This document shows, piece by piece, positions 46,872 through 58,470 of a stretch of DNA of 64,000 nucleotides; the first letter of the stretch is position 1, and every line of letters begins with the position of its first letter. Origin of the DNA: Metarhizium brunneum (taxonomy: Eukaryota > Ascomycota > Sordariomycetes > Hypocreales > Clavicipitaceae); the NCBI RefSeq assembly GCF_013426205.1, contig NC_089425.1:124001-188000 (forward strand), written 5' to 3'. The position numbers and the translations under genes are program-made. The notes under the pieces were generated by a model. The model ran no database searches. It was not told the origin of the DNA and worked only from the letters and a program-made list of their open reading frames with translations.

Positions 46872-49217
46872 TGGGAGCAAGGTGAACAGCAAGGAACTTG
46901 GGGCGGCTTAATGGTGTTTGACGGTTCGAAATTGCTTTTTTAGCGTCAACCCAAGCCGACCCGCCTTGGATGATTTGATCTCATGATCATACTGGGGAAA
47001 ATTAGCCAGAGACTTATGCCACATCGGAGTGATGTCTTACGACTCTGCATAACTATTGCGTTCTTTTTAGGCTGAAGTCCACTCGTACGATTTCACAACC
47101 AGATACCCTGGCTGCCTATCTCGAATTCTTCAGCCTAAAAGAATTCACCAACAAAACACTATCCACGTCCAGTAGTCATCGCATTTACAATTCACAACTA
47201 CTGCTCTTTAAATTTACCCTCCAGTAAAAAGTTATGCTTTTCTTATCTATCAATGGTATACTTTACTAGTTACCAAGTACCATCATGCGTCGGAGGGTGC
47301 TTGCAACGGAGTTTCTACAATTCAGATCCATCAAACATCTCGCCCACTATGAAAAGGTAGGGCCGCCGCGTCCAATATCATCGTAAGATTGGAGATGTCT
47401 AAAAGCATCGACGAACCAAATAGTGTATTATATACGCCGCCATTGTCGGAATTACCGAATCCAAAGAGATGCCACCACCGGCCTTGAAGACCGGAAAAAT
47501 GAATGCATGAAAAGTGAGAAAGGTACACCTTTCAAATTATGGCAAGCGGGCCGCCCCTTAGAACTAGGGAGAGAGGGGTTCGCGAGACAGTGCCATCAAT
47601 GGCAACATGAGAAACGCCAATGAACGCGGAAATTCTGGACACAGTGTCAGTCATCATCTACATTTGCCTGCATCTCCGCCTTAACAAATGGAACAAGATT
47701 CAACCAAGCGAGGCTTAGAAGTCTTAATTAGAGCGTTTGTAAATGAATAGCATTCTAAATTAGCTTGGCAGATATTCCGTAACATGAAGGGCGTTTCAAT
47801 ACCCAGGGCTTATTGCAAACATGTTCGGTTACACGCCTCAACGCTGTGCAAAAGTTGCATTCTATATTCCGGTACCTTGAATTCCACAAACCACAAATGC
47901 AGTTTCTGGCTCAGGAAGAAGCATCCATGTAGGCGCTCTGAAACACAAGCACATCAGAGACACTTTACCAACCAGCGGGGTCATCAATAATATGCATGTA
48001 CATTGTAGAACCAAGTCTTTTGCGACTTATAGTGATAGAACCAACCACAATTTGCAGGTCGGTAAACATTCTTTGCCATCTTCCCTGTGTGGACGCTTCA
48101 GGTTGTGTACAACACAATGTCTTCGGGCTCTACTCGCCCCAGTCGAGTCGTTGTCGAAAAGGAGGTTCAACCGCGGGCGTGGCACAATTATTCTTCCAAA
48201 GACAACTGACGGCACATGTTTGATCTTGTAAGTTCGTATAGGAGCTCCAATTTATCCGGTGTTGTACGTCCTTTGGAGCATTCCAGTTGAGTATACGAAA
48301 CAGGTGCATATACACGTATAGCTCTTGAATGTAGTGTGGACCCATCAAAAGCTTCTGGTCATTATCAATCAAGCCTAGGTGAATTTCCATAGTCTTTCCC
48401 TACCGACTGATTTCTGTTCCTTAACGAGCTTCAGAAACGCCACAAGGCCTGATGGACTGTAACGCGGGAATGAAAGATTGCATAACGTGACAGAACCTCG
48501 GTTTCTGAACAGAAAGTCCGGGCTGTGGGCAGGAAACACGTCTACGTAGATGTTGTAGATAAGTATAGACGATCTTCAAAGGCAAAGCGAACTGCCTATC
48601 CACCTAGTGATTGGTCGAACACGTTGGCGGAACAGCGTGAACAGGCGCCGAGATTTTATTCGCACCGCATGTTACCATGTGCACACCATTATTGCGGCAA
48701 AGAATAAGGCAGAGTTGAAGGTTTCTTGGATGTAGTGCTTACTGACTTGTAGAACTGGACATTTCGTAGAAACGAGGCAGAGATGTCTATTTGCTCGTTG
48801 TGGTCCGACCAGTGTGGCCGATAACAAAGAAGCAAGAAGCTGGCATTGAATGCCCTTATTGAAACGAATTGTCCTTGCCTGTTCAGGCCTGGGTCTACCT
48901 TGTCCGAATGCGAAGCTCGCAGTCAATGTGGCGCAAGGGAGCAAATCATCAGCTTGAAACGCTCCCCGTGAGAACCACTGCTTTGCATACAGCGTGATAA
49001 ATTAAGTTTGGCATCAGCCACCTTCACGCAAGGCCTACGAAGCCATTCACATTCTGACTACCCCGCTGCAGAAATATTCACACGGTAGCTCAAGACCCAG
49101 GCGCCATTCACATCGCCACAGCACTTGCAAATCAGAGAAGTGGCTGCGATTTCACGGCACCAGTTCTCTTCTCTGCCAGGGCATTCTTGTATACAGTATA
49201 CACCAAATTAGATTGGG
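46872..49217. other. Gene-free interval
   Basis: About 2.3 kb with only short open frames. None shows a domain or convincing splice partners. No RNA gene or repeat family copy was recognised. Confidence 0.45.
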
Positions 49218-49225
49218 TATAAAAG
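49218..49225 (+). promoter_or_regulatory. TATA box of DUF899 gene
   Basis: TATAAAAG 104 bp upstream of the ATG at 49322. Confidence 0.55.
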
Positions 49226-49321
49226 TGTCGTCCCACATCGAGTCAATACACGTCATTCACGAAGCAAGCTACCCAAGCATCAGTGGCAAACGTCAACAAG
49301 ACATCTAACAGACCATTCACA

Positions 49322-50106
49322 ATGTCTACTACCGTTGAGCCAGTAAACAACAAGGTTAGGAAGCTGACCAAGATCAAAGACAATCATCTAAAAAAAAGCA
49401 GGTCGTAAGCCGCGACGAATGGCTCGCCGCCCGCAAAGATCTTCTCGAAAAGGAAAAGGAACTCACCCGGGCCAACGACAAGCTGACGGAACAACGCCGC
49501 GCCCTCCCCATGGTCAAGGTAGACAAGCAATACACCTTTCGCGATGAAAACGGGGCGACAGCCACCCTCGGCGATCTCTTCCATGGCAAGCCCCAGCTCA
49601 TCGTATACCACTTCATGTTTGGCCCCGACGAAGAGATTGGCTGCCACGGATGCTCTCACACCGCCGACGCACTCCCCGACGTGCGACACCTGCGGTTCAA
49701 AGACACCAACCTGGTATGCGTCTCGCGCGCGCCTCCCGAAAAGCTGCAGGCCTTCAAGGCGGCCAACGGCTGGACGTGGCCGTGGTACTCGAGCCAGGGC
49801 ACCGACTTCAACTACGACTTGCACGCGACGATTGACGAGTCCGTGTGCCCGGTGGAGATGAACTTCCGGACCAAGCAGGAGATGGAGGCCAGGGGAAAGC
49901 GCTGGTGGACCGGCGACGTGCCCGGCTTCAGTGTCTTTTACAAGCGCGACGGGGATATTTTCCACACCTATTCGACCTGGGAGAGGGGCGGGGACAAAAT
50001 CATGCCGACGCTGCAGTTGTTGGATATGACGCCGCTGGGGAGGAGGCTGGACAAGTACGGACCGGCCGAGTTTCGACTCAAGTACGAGTATGATGAGAGC
50101 GTGTAG
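49322..50106 (+). CDS. DUF899 family thioredoxin-like protein (2 exons)
   Basis: A 245-residue protein of the DUF899 family, thioredoxin-fold proteins of unproven function found in bacteria and fungi. Exons 49322-49354 and 49402-50106 join at phase 0 across a 47-bp intron (GTTAGG donor, AGCAG acceptor). The first exon supplies only MSTTVEPVNNK. The second starts VVSRDEWLAARKDLLEKEKE, the usual family start, then TFRDENGATATLGDLF and LIVYHFMFGPD. A cysteine motif GCHGCS replaces the thioredoxin CxxC, and the C-terminal half has GFSVFYKRDGDIFHTYSTW. The spacing of the cysteines (C-H-G-C) would allow redox chemistry, but this is inference. The splice donor is weaker than others here, yet frame and family start agree. 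Confidence 0.88.
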
Positions 50107-50316
50107 GAGGTTGATGACGGACGAGTAGGATCGGAAACGTCGGCCAGGGGGACAAGTGGTATGAAATTGATCTGGAGGAGTGTGTTTCAGGTAGCTTCAT
50201 TATCAAATGGATCAAATTGCACCGGTGCACCAAGAAGTTCCCGTTCAAGAGGATTCAGTACCTCCGTTTCGATCTAGTGGCTAATATATCTGAATCAGTT
50301 GTAGACATGTCCGAGA

Positions 50317-50945
50317 CTACTGTAGCAGCGGAAGGTCTCCCGCCGCTTGGGCCTTCCGGACCTCCTCCTCGTAAATGTCAACCAAGGCGTGGTATTCCCA
50401 GAGCAGCCCGTTGTTCATCCGCTTCCCTGGCGTCTGGTCATGGCCGCCGAATACCCGAACAGCGGAGTAATACACATTTGCCAAGGCCCTGCAAACCCCT
50501 TGTGCGAAAGTGTGTTCGCACTGGTAATGGAGACTATTGTTCCCAGAAAAAAGGGCGTCAGCAACTATATCATGTGTTGACACGGTTCAGCGCAGCACGG
50601 CACTCACTCTGTGCGAAATTGCATGTCTATTTTTAGCTTGTTGGTCCTGGTGAACCTCGTCTGCAGCCTAAAGTTGGCATACCCAAAGTCGTGCCGATGG
50701 CAGGCGGGCAAGAAGGGGAAGTTGAATGGGTTATTCGGGGAACTGGTGCATCCGTCACTGGTCCAGTCTACTTTGTTGGGTAGCTCATTGTCTCGACGGA
50801 TGGTGAACTCGGGCAGTGGGATGTTGAACATGATACTGTCCGTTATATTCATGAGGGATCTGCTGGTTGTGTTGGAGTGCGAGATGGGACTGGCTGCTAT
50901 TGTTGCTGCAATAGCAGTCAAGACTGTGAAGACGCTGCGCATCAT
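50317..50945 (-). CDS. Secreted phospholipase A2, prokaryotic/fungal type (2 exons)
   Basis: A small secreted PLA2 that would hydrolyse the sn-2 ester of phospholipids using Ca2+. Exons 50608-50945 and 50317-50533 give 184 residues. The 74-bp intron (GTGAGT donor, CTGAC branch, ATAG acceptor) restores T-D-L-H-Y-Q-C, the helix that carries the partner cysteine. There is a signal peptide at about 1-19 and a pro-region ending in IRR (50-51). The catalytic segment is DGCTSSPNNPFNFPFLPACH followed by RHDFGY, with the His-Asp pair H85-D86. The four cysteines (66, 82 and two in exon 2) fit the two conserved disulphides. It converges with the DUF899 gene. Such enzymes are common in secretomes of hypocrealean pathogens and symbionts. 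Confidence 0.9.
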
Positions 50946-51896
50946 GACGGATGTGATGGAGGATGAGTGTAGACGACAATATCAAGGACGATCAAGGACG
51001 CATTGATGGACAGATGAGTTCAAGATGCCTCATCCGGGGAAATCGAATGGAAATATATGTGTCGATCTGGTCGCAAAAGCTCGCGCTCGCAAGCCTGTCC
51101 CCTTTACGGGTTGCAGGGCGTTTGTGATCCACCGATGCGCAATAGTTCTAACCATGACTCCGTATTAGCGCCATGTCCTTACCCACGATTTCTCCCTGGG
51201 GAAGGTTTGCCAGCCAAGGTGCATAACTGTGCGTCTTTTTGTTCAGGTGAGTGCTCCGGGGCCCCGCCGGATGGGTTCGGGAGATTGACAAGACGGGGAT
51301 TCCTCCACGGCGGCCAAGAGCCGAAGGGTGTGGGATTGGTCTGGCCGAGGGCCGCGGCGACGCAAGAGTTGGTCGCGACGGGGCAGGGTATAATGCCAAG
51401 CTGTTGAGTTGAATATAACTACTGGTAATACGACGGCTTGGGGAGTTGGTCAGATGACGAGACTGATGCAACCCCTGCCGCACTTGCGGAAGAATATTCT
51501 TAAACAGTCGGGATTCGGGTACGTAATCGAATTCGGATGTCGCCGCGGCTGTGAGAAGGTCGGCCGCCCATAGTTTTAACTGAAGAATTTTAACTTGCAT
51601 CGGGAACCATAGCCGCCGGCCGAGGCCATTCTGGCGGCACATTCCCCAGTCCCGTAAACGAGGCGTTGCTTGGGTCCTATAACAAGCTTTTAAGCTTCAA
51701 TCTAAGCTCGGTAGCAACCTCAAATTGGGTCGGCCACCGAACGGTACATGCTCAATAAACTGTAAAAGAAGGCTCAATTCCGTAGCTATGAATAAATGGG
51801 TAAATGTACATCAGTGTGGCGTCGCGCGGCGTACACTCTAGGTAAATGTAAAGTAAAGGGGGTATACAAGACAAAGTTGAAACAAACGCCATGGCA
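50946..51896. other. Intergenic
   Basis: Nearly 1 kb between two minus-strand genes. Open frames on both strands are short and unrecognisable. It contains the PLA2 promoter. Confidence 0.5.
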
Positions 51897-52721
51897 TTAA
51901 AAAGCGTAACAAGACAGAAAAACAACGATGCACCAGGCAAGCAAGACCCACGGGCATCGGGCACGTCCAGCAGCATTATCCTCATCGCCGCCGCCAGCGC
52001 TGGGGAGTCCGGATGAAGCCAGGACCTTCTTCCCTGATGGGTACTGAATGTTATAAACGGGGGCGCCTTTGAGGGAAACCTGCCCGCCCAAGACGTGTGG
52101 ACAAGACGGCTGATTGGCATCCGGCCAGTGTAATTTGCACTGCTCGTCCACGCCCAGAGTGCATATCGAGTCAACAATGTTGAGCGTCATGTAGTTGTTT
52201 GCCACCCAACTGTCGGGCTGCGCCAGACAGCCGGCAAGAAAGTTCATGCTGTTGGCGGCGCTCAGGGGTAGTTTGTTGTCCTTGGTGTGAATGAGGGATT
52301 TGCACCTCGACGCATCGACGTTGCGGTACTGCATGGCCACGGGACCGCCCGCGGTTGGCTTCTCCGTGGCAGACTTGCCCGTGTAGAGGTAGTTCCACGC
52401 ATCGTAGCTGACGTCGTGGGCGCCGGTGGATTGGTCGATTCGGAGGAGGTAGACTCGACGATGGTCGTACTCGAGCGAGACACATATGTTGTCGCAGTCG
52501 ACCGACTGTGGCCAGTACGCCACGCGGTTCGTGTCGATCTTGCAGCCGGGCACCCCAATCGACGACGAGTAGCTGTCGTGAGGCGTCGCCCAGATGGTGG
52601 AAGTGTCTTCTCGTTTCGGCGTGACGCAGGCCGAGCCGCAGTCCGAGTCGGAGTTGGAGTGGCCGCCAAGGCGAGGCAGCGACAGCGACAAGCCCGTCGC
52701 AGCTAGGGAAGGAATGCGCAT
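51897..52721 (-). CDS. GPI-type cell-surface protein with barwin-like core
   Basis: A 274-residue protein starting MRIPSLAATGLSLSLP. This is a modest signal peptide, chosen over an upstream in-frame ATG at 53087 whose extra 122 residues are low-complexity. The cysteine-rich core contains CVTPKREDTSTIWATPHDSY, NRVAYWPQSVDCDNICVSL, LLRIDQSTGAHDVSYDAWNYL and LPLSAANSMNFLAGCL. The IDQSTGAHDVSYDAWNYL block resembles the double-psi beta-barrel seen in barwin/expansin-like proteins (inference). The C-terminus ends in a hydrophobic stretch (CPWVLLAWCIVVFLSCYAF) after a small-residue region, as for a GPI-attachment signal. Similar uncharacterised proteins are frequent in Sordariomycetes. Likely at the plasma membrane or wall. 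Confidence 0.75.
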   Translation of the reverse strand: MRIPSLAATGLSLSLPRLGGHSNSDSDCGSACVTPKREDTSTIWATPHDSYSSSIGVPGCKIDTNRVAYWPQSVDCDNICVSLEYDHRRVYLLRIDQSTGAHDVSYDAWNYLYTGKSATEKPTAGGPVAMQYRNVDASRCKSLIHTKDNKLPLSAANSMNFLAGCLAQPDSWVANNYMTLNIVDSICTLGVDEQCKLHWPDANQPSCPHVLGGQVSLKGAPVYNIQYPSGKKVLASSGLPSAGGGDEDNAAGRARCPWVLLAWCIVVFLSCYAF

Positions 52722-53708
52722 GCCATCAATCTGGGGGTTGGGGACTGGCGCGCGGCGGACGGCATGCGGTGAGGAGGCGGGCCAAGCGGACACGAGAGAA
52801 GGTCTCTGCGTTGGCAGAGCCGGCACTTGGGCAGAGAGCGCGGGCGGCTGGCGCTTCTTAGTGGGAGAGAGGCGGATGGATAGGTGAATTAGCGAATGAG
52901 TACTCCGTAAAGGAGTGACAAGTGCCCTCGCACAGGCAAGGATGACAATGGAAATGGAGTGGGAATGAGGCTGGGGACGAAAGGACCCGCGATCAAGTCG
53001 ACGGCCATCCTGGTGTTGGGCACGCGAAACAGGGGTTGATGAATGTGATTGGTCCGGGCCAGGCACCTGGTTCGGCGGCTCAGGCACATGGGCTCAGGCA
53101 CCAGGGACCACCAGACTTTAATGCAGACATTGGAACGCCCCGGTGCCTTGGAATTCGCATTGACCCGTTAATTGCATTAGGTATACACTGCAGTACTCGC
53201 TTGTGTGAGCGATACAAAGTGTTCAATGTTCCATGTTATTATTCAATCTTTTACCCCCACCCGCGAACAGTCAGACCAACCCTAACCCTCGCCTGCCGCC
53301 AAGCCGTCCTAAGAGCCCTGTGCCACAGCACTACCTTCGGACACCATGGCGGCAGGGTTGTGAATGGAATTTAATCGGTGTGCTTGACCCTTAATCGGTC
53401 CCTCTGGGTCCAGTCCGAGCCGAAACCCATGAGGGGAAAGGCTTCCGCGAACAGGCGGGCGGGTAACAGATGTAATGAATTATTTTCTGTAAAAATATAA
53501 TTAGAGAATACGAAGAGGATGCATTGTACGTAAAGGCTAGGCTCCCCCGTGTATAAAGAGAAGGCGGCCTTCACTTGTGAATCTGCTTGTATACTCCTCT
53601 GTCGACAACGACGATGACAAAGCCGACTGCAATCACAAAATCAGCATGCTAGTAGAGCTGGCTAGTATGAGAATGCAGCATAACCTCGCGGCGTCGGCAT
53701 GCCCAAGA
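52722..53708. other. Upstream region of surface protein gene
   Basis: The first 366 bp stay open in frame with the surface protein and probably form its leader. The remainder, to the kinase pseudogene, holds nothing recognisable. Confidence 0.45.
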
Positions 53709-55133
53709 TTACATCTCGGATGGATAATCTTCGTAGAGCCACGGGTCTTTGAGCAAGTCTCTAGCCGTGCTTCGTTCACTTGGATTCCACCTGATCATTC
53801 TCTTCGCGAATTCCAGGAATTTGGCCTTCTCCAGGCCACTGATTCTAGCCACGGTCTTCTCAAATTCGATGTCCTGAGGAACTAGGTCCGAGTGCTTGAA
53901 TCTACCTTTACTCGCGTTTCAGTGAGCTGGCTTCGTGTTTCCAGTATAGTTATAAACTGACCATCAGGCGTATAAAATATTGATGTTCTCTGACCGCAAG
54001 AAAGCATATCATCAGGTGGTGGACCCAGCAGACCGGTGAGCTGAGCAATGCGCACGCGCTCATCATATTCCTCGCCAATCCGCTTATCAATCGGATCGAG
54101 TAACCGTCTCCCCTCAAGGAGATCCCAAATCTAAAAAGTTGTCTTATTAATGGTGTACTTGCCCCCGTGGCTATTGACATTGGGGGTCTTACCATGACTC
54201 CCAGACTCCATATATCCGCGCTATAAGAGTACCCAGCGTCAAGAATCACTTCTGGGGCGTGGTAGGAATCTGCTTGAATACATCCAGAATGTGGTATCTT
54301 GCCCGACACCGATGAACCGAAGTCGGTAATCTGTATTATCCCGGGTGGGTTTGGAAAACTGCCCGTAGTCATTTCGCGAAAGATAAATGATGCCTTTGTC
54401 TGTAACTTTTTGCGGCAAAGGATTCACGTACTCATCGCGAGCATCTCTATCCAAGATGGCAGGGTCCTCAATCTTGACCAGAATATTATCCGGCTTTAAA
54501 TCTACCTGGGAGTTAATATTGTATGTAGTGTTTGGAACTTTGGATAGTCTGACAAACCTGTGTGAATGACCTCGCATTCTGAATGCAAATAATCGAGCCC
54601 CTGCAAAGTCATTTGCAGAATGATTTTGAGAACGCTACAGGGGATCACCCCTCCGACAAACCTCCGACAATACAACCATAATGGTTCTCGTAAGGATTCG
54701 AGAACAAGGCACAGATGGGTTCCAGAAGCACCATCAATAGTGAATGAGCCCAAGAGTCTTCTAACAAAGTTCCAACCCTCATGTCCTTGACTTTTGTCGG
54801 AAATGTGTTGAAAAATTGCGAGTTCGTTTTCAGAAGTTTGCCGACAATGGCGATGGTTGACGGTATTGATCTTGAGCGCGACGTATCTTTGTTGAGACCA
54901 GCGCCAACTAGAACCGAACGATTAAGGTTAAAACTGAAGTGTCAAACGTTGCGAAGGGGAATAAATACCTGTGTAGATCTCTGGCTAGCCATACTGTTGA
55001 GCTTGATCCATAGCCAAGTTTAGTTGCAATTTGATATCTACCGTTCAGCACCTGGCCAAGGAAAACAGGATAGAAATGACGGGTCGCATATTATGGGGTC
55101 TTCTCTTCTTCGATGGGCAAAGAGGAATCAAGT
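53709..55133 (-). pseudogene. SRPK-type protein kinase pseudogene
   Basis: A nearly complete serine/arginine-protein-kinase-like gene with several introns and two lesions. Recognisable in order are EEEKTP..YATRHFYPV; the glycine loop LGYGSSSTVWLARDL; RYVALKI (ATP lysine) after an intron; GLDYLHSECEVIHT and DLKPDNIL across another; NDYGQFSKPT; and ITDFGSSV. These are followed by the activation-loop YHAPEVILD, then DIWSLGVM joined to IWDLLEG, and a final exon ending in a DPWLYEDYPSEM-like tail. Lesion 1 is an in-frame TAA at 55091-55093, ahead of the glycine loop with no later ATG before the ATP site. Lesion 2 is one extra base in the C-run at 54340-54349, which breaks frame between FSKPT and GIIQITDFG. 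The splice sites remain good, so decay is recent. Confidence 0.82.
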
Positions 55134-56410
55134 CGAGGTGCAACCGCAGCTGACGGAGGCCATGGCGAAGTGCCAAGGCCGTAAGCGACCGTGCTTTACA
55201 ATACTTGAATAAATTCATTGGATGGCGAGTGTTTCCTCCGGGCAGAGCATGTCCGATTTTAGGAGGTGATCATTTAGTCGCTGCTCGGATACTGACACGC
55301 GTCGATCATGATGAGCAAGCGTCGACGAGTCTATACGTGACTCGCCGTCATCCCGGCGCAAATCTTAGTCAGCAATTTACCTGGTTCTATTATCTAGGTA
55401 TGCCGCCAGCCGGTTACCAGGCTGCCGATGTATTATCATAGAAAAGAGCCGCTAATTAATTCCCACGATATGGCCATGCTCTGGACGCTGCCCCCCCAGA
55501 GACAGTGGGATGTCGCCAATTTCGGACCGGTGGAAGATCAGTAGGCAGAACGAAACCTGAAGGAAGACTACAAGACTACGAGCAAGAGAGTGAGAGTTTA
55601 TTCAAGCGGCTGTACACAAGCAGGAAAAGTAATCTCCTAAGGAGAACTGCGACTCAAGCTATCCAGAGCTGTGGCACGAGTAGCAAAGAGCAGATAGCAC
55701 GAGGAATTTCTGCTCTGGGTATGATTTAGAAAAAAAAAGTGTAGGGTAAACTATATTTTTCTTTGCTCGTTTACCTGTTTATGCCGATAACGCCCGGTTC
55801 TACAAACTGCAAGTGCAGGACGTTGTTAAATTATTCCAACCAGCACGTGAAACTGATCTGTTATAGAAGGTATGTTTGCAAGGAAATAAACAAATACTCG
55901 AAGGAATAACAGGGCTTGAGCCCACACACAATATGAAGGAGATGGGTTGGAGGGGAGAAGAGGAAAACGTATAATTAATACACACTTGATCCAAATAGCT
56001 TTGCCGAGCCGAGTGGATGGTCTTAATCTAGGCATGGGTGGTGATGCGTCGTTGTCTCGCGGCTTGGTCTATGCGAGAATGGCCATGTTATTAGCTGAAT
56101 AGCAGTCCATGGCACATTTATGGCTGACGCCTTAAAAGTTGAATATCTGGTGGTCGAAGAGGTACCAGGATAGATGTCCGGAAACTGGTCTAAAGCTGCA
56201 GCGCGTCTGGAAAGGGGGATTGTTTACCCATGTCGCCGCGCCAGCCTTTAACCTCCTGACGCCTGATCCAATCAAACCATGGTGATAACTCTAGTTTTCA
56301 AACCCTTACTCAAGGTATAGTACTTTCCTTGGATGGCTTGACACACACACGCACCAAGGGGTTGAAAGGGGGTCTCATTCAAATCATTCTAGCTATTCAG
56401 TAGATACAAC
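55134..56410. other. Intergenic
   Basis: About 1.3 kb between the kinase pseudogene and the alkyl sulfatase gene; both lie on the minus strand. Short open frames only. Confidence 0.5.
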
Positions 56411-58327
56411 TTAGGGAGTAACAATGTTAAACGCAACATTTGGTTGTGTAACGAGTGATGTAATCATATCCCACGCAAGCGTATCCCCATAGGTAGTCAC
56501 GTTGTCGAGAGAGTCGATGCTCGTGGGTTTACCCGCCACCGCCGATGCCACCAGTTCAACAAGAGCCTTGTGCAAGAGCCACACGGTTAATGTAACATTG
56601 GGGTCCCGCGGCTCCGGAGACGGAACGTACTCGACAGCTCGTCCCGTGACGGCACCGTTGCTCAGCCGGACGTGCCAGCCCGCACCTTCAGTCGGCTGCT
56701 TCGGCGACGCCTTCATATCGCCTATCATGAACTCAATGGTGACGCCCGGCTCATTGCATGCCCGAGGGCCATCCACGTTGATGGCCACCACGTCAAAGAG
56801 CTCGTCGAGGTCAACAGACATTAAAGACTCGAGTGACATTGCGTTGACAGCAGCTTCGGGTCCGTGTTCCAGTTCATACGCCCCCGTCAAGTAAATGTTG
56901 CGCCACGTGCCGTTTTCGCAACCGTACCCAAGTGTTGTATAGACTGATATCAGCTCCTTCCTTGCAGCAGCATTTTTGTCGTCGGCGAAAACGAGGTGGT
57001 TTAAAAGAGTGGCTGCAAATCGCAAATCGTTGTTCGCGATAAAGTCTTTGGCCTTGGCCAGAACTTGATCGCTGCCGCCCATGCAGGCGACATATCGCGT
57101 CGCCGACTCTACGGGGGTACGCGGCCATAGATTTGCCGGGTTACCGTCGAACCAGCCCATATACTTGTCATACACGCCCTTGACATTATGGTTGACAGAC
57201 CCATAGTACCCCCTGAGGTGCGTCTTGGAGCTCAGATTCGGCGGCATCTGGATGCTTTCGGCAATCTCCACGGGAGTCTGGCCGCTGTTGAGGTGTCGGA
57301 GCGTTTCGTTATGAAGGTACGCATAGTAATCGCGTTGCTCCTCCAGGAAGGGGAGGACCAAGTTCTGGTCGTCTTCATTCCAAGTCGGCCAGTGGTGGCT
57401 AGCAAACACGACTGATGTTTTGTCGCCAAACAAGGCAATAGCTTGATCAAGGTGTCGCGACCAGAGTCTCGCATCTCGAACCTGGGCGCCCCGAAGTGTC
57501 TGGATGTTATGTAAGGTATGAGTTGCGTTTTCCGCCATGCAAAGGGCCTTGTATGCCGGAAAGTAAAAGTTGACTTCGGCCGGGGCTTCTGTGCCCGGGG
57601 TCAACTGGCAAACAATCTCTAGCCCCTCAATACTAGGGGATAAAATACCATCTTGCTTGATGTATTGATTTGGCGCAAGCAAGGAGCTGGTTCCTGACGG
57701 CAACGCTTGGCCCAACCCACAGCCAATTTGTCCTGTCGGCGACTTCGGCAGTCCTTCTCCGTACATATAAATCGACCGCCGGCCCATTGCTGCTCCAACG
57801 TAAATATTTTCACTCACAGCATGTTCCAGAAAACCGTCAGGACCAATAATTCTGAGATCATCACCCGCAATCTCTGTAATTGCCTGGGCGCCACCAAAGT
57901 GATCGCCATGGCAATGGGTATAGATGAGGGCCTTAATCTCTGGGTCTTGGCCAAACTGGCCTTTGTGGAATTCCTGGTAGAGGTTAAGGGACTTTCGCGC
58001 GGTCTCTACACAGGTCAGACAGTCGATAATAATGATGCCGTTGGTACCCGGAATCTGGATAATGTTCATGTTGGCTATGTCCGTCCCACGCACTTGGTAA
58101 ATCCCAGTGCTGACTTGGTAGAGACCTGCTTCCACGGCGCAGAGCTGCCCTTGTCTCCATAGAGACTTGTTAGCGGTTTCTGGGGCCTCTTCTTGAAGGT
58201 AATTGTAGGCGTTATTGTTCCAGATAACTTCTTGCTTCCGATCGGAGTAGATGAATGGATCTACGAAAGTAGCAACAAGACCCTTTTGAGCAAATTCAAA
58301 GTCATGATTGTCGCTTGGGGTGCTCAT
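56411..58327 (-). CDS. Alkyl sulfatase, SdsA1/BDS1 type (metallo-beta-lactamase fold)
   Basis: A 638-residue single-exon enzyme that hydrolyses primary alkyl sulfates such as SDS to alcohol and sulfate, allowing their use as a sulfur or carbon source. The metallo-beta-lactamase signature THCHGDHFGG gives H138, H140, D142 and H143. Further likely zinc ligands are E266 (CMAENATHT) and H311 or H312 (FASHHWP). The dimerisation region follows (LRGYYGSVNHNVKGVYDKY), and an SCP2-like C-terminal domain covers about the last 130 residues. Length and order match Pseudomonas SdsA1 and yeast BDS1. The latter is a known bacterial acquisition, and the lack of introns in a long gene here suggests the same origin. 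There is no export signal, so it is probably cytosolic. A minus-strand TATAAAA lies at 58464-58470. Confidence 0.93.
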   Translation of the reverse strand: MSTPSDNHDFEFAQKGLVATFVDPFIYSDRKQEVIWNNNAYNYLQEEAPETANKSLWRQGQLCAVEAGLYQVSTGIYQVRGTDIANMNIIQIPGTNGIIIIDCLTCVETARKSLNLYQEFHKGQFGQDPEIKALIYTHCHGDHFGGAQAITEIAGDDLRIIGPDGFLEHAVSENIYVGAAMGRRSIYMYGEGLPKSPTGQIGCGLGQALPSGTSSLLAPNQYIKQDGILSPSIEGLEIVCQLTPGTEAPAEVNFYFPAYKALCMAENATHTLHNIQTLRGAQVRDARLWSRHLDQAIALFGDKTSVVFASHHWPTWNEDDQNLVLPFLEEQRDYYAYLHNETLRHLNSGQTPVEIAESIQMPPNLSSKTHLRGYYGSVNHNVKGVYDKYMGWFDGNPANLWPRTPVESATRYVACMGGSDQVLAKAKDFIANNDLRFAATLLNHLVFADDKNAAARKELISVYTTLGYGCENGTWRNIYLTGAYELEHGPEAAVNAMSLESLMSVDLDELFDVVAINVDGPRACNEPGVTIEFMIGDMKASPKQPTEGAGWHVRLSNGAVTGRAVEYVPSPEPRDPNVTLTVWLLHKALVELVASAVAGKPTSIDSLDNVTTYGDTLAWDMITSLVTQPNVAFNIVTP

Positions 58328-58463
58328 GATGAAGAGTAATAGATATGGTCGTAAGGAAGATTAGAAGTGAAAATGAGCAACAAGAAGGGGAGCTTTAGTT
58401 TTTTGATAGCGGCCTGGCTCTAAATCTCTCCATCACCATCCTTCCTCGCGTCAAAGACCAGCA

Positions 58464-58470
58464 TTTTATA
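58464..58470 (-). promoter_or_regulatory. TATA box of alkyl sulfatase gene
   Basis: Minus-strand TATAAAA 137 bp upstream of the ATG. Confidence 0.5.

Noticed and set aside
49384..49965. 193-codon minus-strand frame
   Set aside because: Antisense shadow of the DUF899 gene, whose family motifs are clear on the plus strand.
51897..53087. Longer reading of the surface protein from an ATG at 53087
   Set aside because: The extra 122 residues are low-complexity and would bury the signal peptide that starts at 52721.
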